Positions 56,177 through 64,000 of a stretch of DNA of 64,000 nucleotides are shown in pieces (position 1 is the stretch's first letter; each line of letters begins with the position of its first letter). Origin of the DNA: Carex sylvatica (taxonomy: Eukaryota; Streptophyta; Magnoliopsida; Poales; Cyperaceae); assembly GCA_964058845.1 (NCBI GenBank), contig CAXKVR010000006.1:1-64000 (forward strand), read 5' to 3'. The position numbers were made by a program, and so were the translations under genes. A model generated the notes under the pieces. That model saw only the letters and a program-made list of their open reading frames with translations, did not search any database and had not been told where the DNA came from.

Positions 56177-59100
56177 TATTTCATGGTTAGTAGTAGTGGC
56201 AGACAACAATTGATGGAGATTTCCACATCCATTGTTTTTCAGATTTTTTTTTTAACTTTTAGAAAAATAATAAATTACTAAATTTTTAAATGACATGAAA
56301 AAATCACGCTAAATATGGAGGATTTTTTTGTGTAGAAAATATTAAAAAATAAGAGAGAATAATAGAAAGTGTTAATAAATTTTTCATGGCTAGAATGATC
56401 GGTAGGAGTTTACCGGTTTAAAAGTTTGGATCGGTTGAATTCCTATCAATGCAAATCAATTTTTTACTTGTTTTAATATATAAAAATTTGTTAGAAAAAT
56501 AGATGGAGTATCTTAAAATTTAGATATATTAGAAGGGCTCCATCCATTTTCTAAAAGTTTTTATATTTTAATAGAGAAAAAAAAAACTAGATTAGAATCA
56601 GTGAAATTAGTATCTATTCTAAGTTTCTAACATTTTTTTTTTACTTTTTTTATCGGTGAAATTAGTACCGAAGTATTCTTTCTATTTCTTTCTCTATTTT
56701 TTTATTTTTTATAAAAAATTTCTCCTAAATGTTTTTTGTTTTTGTTTTAATTTACTTAGTCTACAACAAGAAAATTCTCCTAAAAAATTCTCCTATGCAC
56801 ACCGCTATTATTACTTTGACGCGTAATTTGAGGGTTTTGGTGTCACCTACCAAGTCTTTTTCTAAATTCACTTAAAATAATTAAATTTAAGTCAAAACGA
56901 TTAATTCAAATCGTTGGTCGGTGCTTGTAATATTTAGTTCATTTTATAAATTTTTTGTTGTTGTTGTTGTTGTTCATCCCATGTTCTATCGGAAATAATT
57001 ATTTTATATAAGTTATAGTATTCAATGTGCTGGATATGAACTGTGTTTATGCTAATCGCCAAATGTTGTTAAAATTAGACTATTTTATTTTTATTTTTTT
57101 TCAAATTTATTTGTTCAACAAATTCGGTATCAGCAAAATTTGATAATCGCTGGATTCTTTATTATCCCATTCAGATAAATTGTGTTAGCATGGCAGAAGG
57201 AAGTAGATGATAAGTGGGGTAAATTTTCTTATTTATTCAGTTTTCAATTTCTCTTTTTTTTTAATGAAAGAGTTGGGTTCAAACCATTCATTATCTTTTT
57301 TTCAAATTTATTTATTACAACAAAATATTTTTCTCATTTAGATTTGAATTCATAACCTCCCACATAAGAAAATATGTTCTTTAATTTGTTACTAGATTAA
57401 AGACTCGGTTCTTTCAATTTTCTAATTTTGCTCCTAGTATTTTTTTCAATTAATTAAGTGAGATATTGTAAAACTAATTAGAATTTTCATTTGTAAGTTC
57501 TTAAACTTATTAAATATATGTATATGTGCGTGTGCGGTATATTTATATATATTTGTGTGTGTTATGTGTGTTTAATAAAATTAAAAATCAAGTCATTTAA
57601 TTATTTAATATTCAAAAAAAAAAATTCAAATTTTAAATTTGCAACTTCTCACATAAAAAAATAATAACATTTTTATCATTAAATTAAAAATTAATTGTCA
57701 GAAATAATAAAAGAATGTATTACTTATCAAATAGCATCAATATATTATTTTGTTATTATTTCAGAAGAAAAAAAAATACCACTGCCCGTCCCGCGTGCAT
57801 GGGTTCTACAAAAGACGTATTCAATCGTATTCGTATCGTATAAAATTAAAAAAATTATACTATAAAAAAATATTTGATGTCTTTTAAAAGCTAAATTCGT
57901 ATGAATTGCTTGTGGATTTGTCTTGAAGCGCCAGGTGGAGAAAAACTTTTAAAAAACAAAAGGTAGATTTGGCGTAAAAGACAAAACCTCTCAAAATGTG
58001 AAGGGATGCTATTTCTTATCCCATCCTTTTAACAAAGAGACGAAATAATAATATCTGTTAAAAAAAATAAACAGAGATAATATCCTATGGGACCAGTTCT
58101 TGAAAAATGAAGGGGGGATCCTATGTGGCTGTCACCTACTAAGGCTTTGTGTATGCTTGTGTTGATTAGGAGATCATAGTCACAACATTTGCAAATTAAA
58201 TCTAAATAATTTGTTTTTTTGGTGATGTCTAACTGAAAGCTGAATTATTTGGTTGATCGAACATTGACCGAATTAAACACGAATAATTCGTGAATTTTAC
58301 AAACCTTTTTCGAATTTTCCGAATTATTCACAAATTTTTCCCAAAATATTTTTATTTTTGCTCTCTTACATAACTGAGATATCTGGTCCGGATAATTCTG
58401 AATCATTCCTGAATTATACCTGAATTATTCTTGAATTATGAATTTTTGACCTTGTCGAACTAAACCTGAATAATTTATTTGTCACTATGAGGAGGATCAT
58501 TTGAATTGATACATATATTTTGATAATTTTGACAATATGTAGTTGAGTTAATTAATACAAATCCAATTAAGTCTTCAATTTAAGATTCTTATTTTGTTGA
58601 AATTGAATATTATTCATATGAGAATAAAAATATTTGAATAGTATTTTAAAATAGAATATTGACAGTTGTGTCTTGTGAAAATATATGTCCTTTTTTTATG
58701 TAGAAAACAAATGAAAAGTGTGCAACACCTATTAGATCAATGCATTTCTTCTTTTCAATGGTAAACAAATTCTATTTACTTTGTTTGAAAATAATATATA
58801 TAAGAAAATATATTGTGAACATACTAATGTACATGTCAATATTTTATTTTGATACGTTAATCCTTGGATAAATGAATTTAATAAAAATTATCAGATAAGA
58901 GTTATTTTGTACTTATTATCCTATAAATTAATTGATAAAAAATAAAAGTATATATGTTTATTCTTTATTTGTATATTTAACTGTATCATATATTATTGAT
59001 GACAAGATTGTTATATATATAATTTTCTATATAGTTTTATTTAATTAGTTTATGATGAGATTGAGTTATGCATATATTTCATATGATACTATATATTTAA

Positions 59101-60200
59101 TCAGTAGCTCATATGTTTATTAAAAATAACGCGAACAATAATATATATATTTTATATTTATGACATTATGTACATGATATGTTTAAAATAATAATATATT
59201 TATTTATTGCTATATTTTTAAGTTAGATTATAAAAGTTATCAATCTGCACAATAATTCTCAATTATTTTTTCGTTACAGGATTATAATACGAATAATATT
59301 AATGCTTAAAAATATAAAAATAATATACATATAAAATTAATTTATAAAGGATGTAAATAAAAAAAATACTGGTAATAGGCAATGTTGTAAAAAGCATCAG
59401 CTTAAATCAGTTAATCTGCCGATTAGTGTTGGTAGTAACCAAACTGTTAAAAAAAAATTTGATTAATCGACTGACTATGACCGATTATTTCCGATTATTT
59501 CTGATTAATTGTTTGACAGTATCTTGTCTGTTCGACGAACACATACCGTTATTTACAACACTGGTAATAGATAAACACTTTCAAAAGAATGAAGAGTGAA
59601 GAAATGAAGGTAAAAATGAAAGAAAATAGCACTATTGTAGCACCATTATCAGTGAAAAAGATATTAAATTGAAAACTAAATCGTATTATCATTTATCCCA
59701 CAACTAAGACTGAAATGAATATAGAATAATTATATAACAACTTCTATCCGGAGCAGTAAAGTCAGAGTCGGTTAGAAGTAATTTTGGATCCAAATAATTA
59801 CGAATATGAATACGAACATTCACATTTATGAAATTATCCGTATTTGTATCCACCATTATTTCACCATATACAAAAAAATATATATATTCATATCTATTTA
59901 ATCTGAATTTGAATAATTTCTATTCAGAACAAATACAGAACGGATTATCCGTATTCGTTTACATTCCTACTAATAGATAAACACCTTTAATACCCGTTAT
60001 TTTTAGTTTCAAATTTAAGTCTCTCCTTATATAAAAAAAATTCGGTCAAAATCCAGGAGCCAAACGAATCAGGAAAACAAAAATTATTCCTGAAGATAAT
60101 TTCATGGTCACATGGAATCCAAGCCTCCAAACAGCCGCCAAGTGTTAATTTATATTCTTGAAACAGTCTCATAGTCCCCTAAAGTAACTTAAAGTTTAAG
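55553..60200. other. Long gene-poor AT-rich region
   Basis: It contains a (CTTT)n run at about 56,143-56,178, a (GTT)n run near 56,956, pieces with GAATTATTCGTGAA-like words at 58,230-58,450, and an hAT-like ATCCGTATTCG remnant at 59,760-59,970. No exon with recognisable similarity was found. Short frames are rejected. Confidence 0.55.
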
Positions 60201-60489
60201 TTTGAATATAACCCGTCTGATCAGAATCTACACGAATATTAAAGGAACAAGTGAATTCTACCACGATATGGACAGTGCAGATAAAAAACTCAAATATTCT
60301 GATAACTCAGAGGATATCGACTCTCTCTTCATCCCTCCTCCTCCTCTCTCTATATATATATCCATTTTTACTTCTCCGCCATCACGCAACGCGAGGCACT
60401 GAAAGGAAAGAGAGGGTTCAACACACAAAAAAAAAAAAAGGAAAGAGAGAGAGAAAACTTTGCCCTTCACCGCGCCATTACCCAATTGC

Positions 60490-60547
60490 ATGATCGCAAA
60501 TAGCTGAGCGGCGATCGACCAAAAAGGAATTAGAGATGCTTGCTTGA
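60490..60547 (+). promoter_or_regulatory. Two short upstream ORFs before the SPX start codon
   Basis: ATG at 60,490 opens a five-codon frame ending TGA at 60,505-60,507. ATG at 60,536 opens a three-codon frame ending at 60,547. Both lie in the likely 5'UTR (a CT-rich and (TA)n promoter-like region is at 60,320-60,365). They could modulate translation. Whether they are transcribed depends on the unknown transcription start or a leader intron (an acceptor-like TTGTTTCAG ends at 60,583). Confidence 0.4.
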
Positions 60548-60630
60548 TTGATTGATCGCTCTTGTGCTTGCTTTTGTTTCAGACGCGATCTCTTTTGCTG
60601 TTGGATTTTGACAGTAATTAGAAATAAGAA

Positions 60631-63600
60631 ATGAAATTTACGAAGAAGTACGAGGAGTACATGCAAGGAGAGAGAGAGAAGGGATTGCCTCTTGTGGGAT
60701 TGAAGAAGCTTAAGAAGATTCTTAAAGCTTGTAGGAGGGAGATAAAGGCGCAGCAAAGGATTAAAGAGGAAAAGGTAATCGGAGAGAGCTCAAGTTCTGT
60801 TGCAATTGTACAGAGTAAATGCGACAATAATTGCTTGGGAAACTGCCCTGGTATGAATTGTTTACATGCATAATAATTTAGTTATCTTTTGGGTTTTTCT
60901 TGCATTTGAAATTTGGTGAGATTTTTTTTTAGATTAAAAATTATTATTAGAACAGGCCTTGCTGAAGAGAAAAAAATTGGGATAAAAGACTATACATCTG
61001 TCTTTTTGTATTTGTTATATATATGATGAGGGTTCAAATGTCTTCATTTTTTTGTATTTCCATCATGCCTCCATTTTTAAAAATTTAAATAACTCAAAGT
61101 TTAAAACGTTAAAATAAAACCGTTAGATGTGATCTATGTTATTTTTTTTTCTATGTACTCATAAGTTGAAAAATCAACGTCTAGAAATTATCCACATTGG
61201 TATATATTTTTACAAGCTCAAGATGACAATCAAAACAAAGTTGAAATGCCATAATTTTTACACGTGAATAGATAAAATGATGTAGTTCATATCCAGTGGT
61301 TTTATTTTGAATTGTAAGATTTAAATTTTGAGTTATTAAAAATGGAGGCACGATGGAGGCATAAAAAATTGAGGCATTTGAACCCTCTTCTTGTTATATT
61401 AGGCATATTGAAATGCATGCTAGACATTAGACATTTTAAATTTTGAGTTACAAATTAGGGTATGAATAAATGTCAATTGTCACTTTGTTCTCGGGTACCA
61501 CTGTGAAAGTGATTGATTTCTGAGTGGATAAAGCACGAACTTGAGTATTTCTAAAAAGAAAGAAAAGGATATTGCAAAACAATTATAAAAAAAAAAAAAA
61601 TAGGTAGTGCAATAGCCTATCATATTTTCTTATATTTGGAGGTCCAAAATGTCATCCCATACCAACTTTTGTCCAGTAAGTTAATGAGATAAATGTGACA
61701 AAAAAGGTAATAATCATAAGATTAGAAGTACCAAATCAGAAACATATTGTGAATTCCAACACTAATTATGGAGATATCACTTATAGTGCTTAATGGTTAC
61801 TTAGTAAAATATATTGTGTGTTCTAATATGTTTTGGAATGCTATCCTGCATAATAAGATACTATCTTTTTTTTTTAGGGTAAGGTGTTATCTTACGATTT
61901 TCATTGATAAAAAAATTATACAACCCAAATGGGCTAAAAGTTTGAAACTTAATTACAATTAATTACATTATCTCAAACAAACCTCAAATTCCATCTACCG
62001 ACTAGTCTATCATTGTACCAATTATTCTCGTCATCTAACTGTTGTTAATCCATTGCCTAATATCGCCTCTCGTTTCTCTCGTGAGTATTTCCTGAGATTT
62101 CGATCTCAAGCTAAAGATTCTATTGTTTCTCTCGCGCCATAGAGCCCATAGCCCTACCGACCAAACCGTATCCCAGGTCCTCCCGACCTCATCCAATTGC
62201 CGAGCTATGGCTATCCATAGTTGCACGTGTGACCTGGCATTTATCGGTCGCCGGTCATTGTAGAATGTCAGAAGCATACGCCAGTATATAGCCGTATAGA
62301 CACATTCCCAGAAAAAGTGCACATCCGTTTCCGTTACCGTGTCTACACACAATACACAATCTCCAGGCACTTGACATCCTCTGCGTTAAGAGTACCCCCC
62401 TAGTCAATAGTTTGTTCTGTAATAGCACCCATAGAAAAACCTTCACTTTAGGCGGTGCCCTGATCTTCCATAATCTCTTTTGGTAGTCGCAAACCATCCC
62501 CGTGTTGTGCAGCATCCTATAGGTGGAAGCTGTTATGAATCTATCACTTGTTTCTCATCTCCACATGAGTTGTAGGAATTTGGATCCTGCTTGGTTGAGA
62601 CCCTATAGAATGGTGCTAGTTGCTGAAGATCTTTGAGGAAGAAAGAAAGCCGTTGTTGCAACGGTTTCTCAGATAAATCTTGAATACCATATAGGTCTAT
62701 CAAAGTGGCGGCCCAATTACCCTGTCTATCCGAGTGACATATTCAGATCCATTTCGTCAGGAGAGCATCATTTTGAGTTTTTAAATCCATAATTCCCAAC
62801 CCTCCATTCTCCTTGAGCGCACAAGTTTTTTCCCAATTAACTAAACAATTGATCGGTTTGCACATCTGATAATAAGATACTATCAAATGCTTTCTTTTGC
62901 TATGCAAATTTGGAGATTAAACTTCACTCTTTTTATTTATTTCAAATGCAATTCACCAAGGCAACCAAGGTCTATCACTTAAATTAAAAAGTCACAATTT
63001 TCTTTTTGAAAAAAATGGAAGAATAAGTCCAAAAAGTCAGATAACTACTTTTGAACAAAATTGAGTGGAAGTTAATGCAAAAACACAGAGGAAATACAGA
63101 AGCAAAGTTCATATTGTGCTTATCATGTAAATGATTCGACAAACATCAGTGTGTCCAGGCTGTTATAAACTTCTTGTGACCATGATCTTTTGTTCTTATT
63201 ATCTTATCCTTTTTCGCTCATAGTTTTTAATAAATTCACATGCAGTGTGTGATGGCACCTTCTTTCCATCCCTTCTCCAAGAGATGTCGGCTGTGGTTGG
63301 GTGCTTTAATGACCGTGCAAAGAAACTTCTAGAAATCCACCTCTCATCAGGTTTTAAAAAGTGCATGTTGTGGTTTTTTGGCAACTCACACAACAGCCAT
63401 GGTTCTCTGATCCAAGAGGGAAAAGACTTGGTGACATATGCAATTATTAATGCCATTGCGATGCGAAAGATTTTGAAGAAGTATGACAAGGTAAGTGTTG
63501 TCTTCTTTGACTCTTTTTCAAGTATGACCCTAGAATATTTGTATTTGCAACTACAAAGTCGACTAAGTAGTTCAGAACCAAAAAGGCAAACACGTACCTC

Positions 63601-64000
63601 TCTCGTTGAGCTGTACGACCTTCTAAACATAAAAAAAAAATAAAAAACATTTTTTTGAAATAAGCAAAAATACAGAAAGGAAGGGGTAAACAATAAGTAA
63701 TTGCATATGTAGTAACTAGTACGGAATTAGATCAATTTCATTAATGAAACAAATACAAAACAGATGCATCATTCGACCCAGGGTCAAGCTTTCAAGACAA
63801 AGGCTCAGAATCTCCACATTGAGATACTTCAGTCTCCATGGTTGTGCGAATTAATGGCATTTTACATAAATTTGAGGAAAAGCAAAGTTGACAACAAGGC
63901 CCCAATGGAGTTGTTTGGTGATTGCTCGCTCAGGTTTGACAATGACAAGCCGACTCTGACTTGTTGCCTCTTTGAGTCAATGCGGGTCGATGTTGACTTA
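60631..64000 (+). CDS. SPX-domain RING E3 ligase (NLA/BAH1-like), 5' part
   Basis: The exons seen are 60,631-60,850, 63,246-63,490, and 63,764 to beyond the window. The first encodes [20 protein letters not shown] and the lysine-rich [15 protein letters not shown]. The second, [20 protein letters not shown] … [20 protein letters not shown] and KILKKYDK. The third, [20 protein letters not shown] and [17 protein letters not shown]. This is the SPX domain followed by the linker that precedes the RING finger in NLA/BAH1 proteins. Those proteins bind inositol pyrophosphate signals through SPX and ubiquitinate phosphate and nitrate transporters. The RING itself lies past the window edge. GT-AG boundaries and phase fit (the valine before CDGTFF is split). 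Intron 1 is 2.4 kb and holds a MITE and a LINE. Confidence 0.9.
61025..61390. mobile_element. Mutator-type MITE in intron 1 of the SPX gene
   Basis: The flanks share TTGTTATAT (61,012-61,020 and 61,391-61,399), with an extra ATAT before the left end. The ends are GATGAGGGTTCAAATGTCTT and, complemented, GAAGAGGGTTCAAATGCCTC, close to the 30.1-kb element ends. The inner blocks CCATCATGCCTCCATTTTTA and complement confirm the arms. Confidence 0.85.
61866..62868 (-). mobile_element. 5'-truncated LINE insertion with 16-bp target duplication
   Basis: ATAATAAGATACTATC occurs at 61,850-61,865 and 62,869-62,884. The minus strand ends in a poly-A tail (T-run at 61,866-61,875). Upstream of it lie the remains of the LINE reverse transcriptase C-terminus ([20 protein letters not shown] near 62,835-62,770) and the zinc-binding RVT region ([20 protein letters not shown] near 62,480-62,420; C-x2-C … HFFWEC near 62,360-62,300; [25 protein letters not shown]). 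Frame breaks separate these pieces. It is a dead copy in antisense orientation to the host gene. Confidence 0.92.

Noticed and set aside
63199..63693. Minus-strand frame of 164 codons opposite SPX exon 2
   Set aside because: It is antisense to a conserved exon and extends into the intron. The plus-strand SPX reading explains the sequence.

Overview
The window reads as a stretch of an AT-rich flowering-plant nuclear genome. It has spliced genes with GT-AG introns, a CC-NB-LRR resistance-type gene, a DUF247 gene, an SPX (NLA/BAH1-type) gene, a plant mobile domain relic, and dense MITE, hAT, Mutator-like, LINE and LTR debris. There is no TIR-NLR, and the CNL looks like the RGA type common in monocots, so a monocot is plausible but not proven. 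No prokaryotic operon, CRISPR array or organellar block is visible.

Region by region. 1-4.8 kb: dispersed repeat, a hairpin, a minisatellite and a plant-mobile-domain (PMD) pseudogene. 4.9-9.6 kb: an intact DUF247 gene on the minus strand with a duplicated upstream/leader region. 10-14 kb: a Mutator-type MITE with a perfect 9-bp target duplication and a second copy of the 0.2-kb repeat. 14-15 kb: an inverted repeat whose sequence recurs at 25.8 and 42.9 kb. 15.3-17.4 kb: a minus-strand gene rebuilt here from nine exons, all introns phase 0 (317 aa), which I do not recognise. 18.2-19.4 kb: a foldback Mutator-like element with about 450-bp arms. 20.2-20.9 and 23.5-25.8 kb: two non-autonomous hAT elements with perfect 8-bp target duplications; a COP9 subunit 2 exon-1 fragment lies between them. 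27.7-28.8 kb: the 3' exons of a methionyl-tRNA formyltransferase, without its catalytic part. 30.8-31.9 kb: a two-exon GT31 glycosyltransferase gene flanked by two foldback MITEs of one family. 37.5-43.8 kb: a 2.3-copy tandem array (units about 2.9 and 2.6 kb) carrying two broken copies of a gene whose C-terminus faintly resembles the KEN ribonuclease domain. 45.6-48.6 kb: a CNL-type NLR with a probably truncated LRR tail. 49-60 kb: gene-poor, with a minisatellite, a 642-bp MITE, a 330-bp hAT MITE, a repeat-family cluster and simple repeats. 60.6 kb to the window end: the first three coding exons of an SPX-RING protein, with a MITE and a 5'-truncated LINE (16-bp target duplication) in intron 1.

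The intact genes have unrelated functions (immune receptor, membrane DUF247 protein, Golgi glycosyltransferase, phosphate/nitrate homeostasis E3 ligase, one unknown), so this is ordinary plant gene neighbourhood rather than a cluster. The least ordinary parts are the KEN-like tandem array, the unrecognised nine-exon gene, and the transposon insertions whose empty or paralogous sites are present in the same window. All calls come from reading the sequence; no database search was run.
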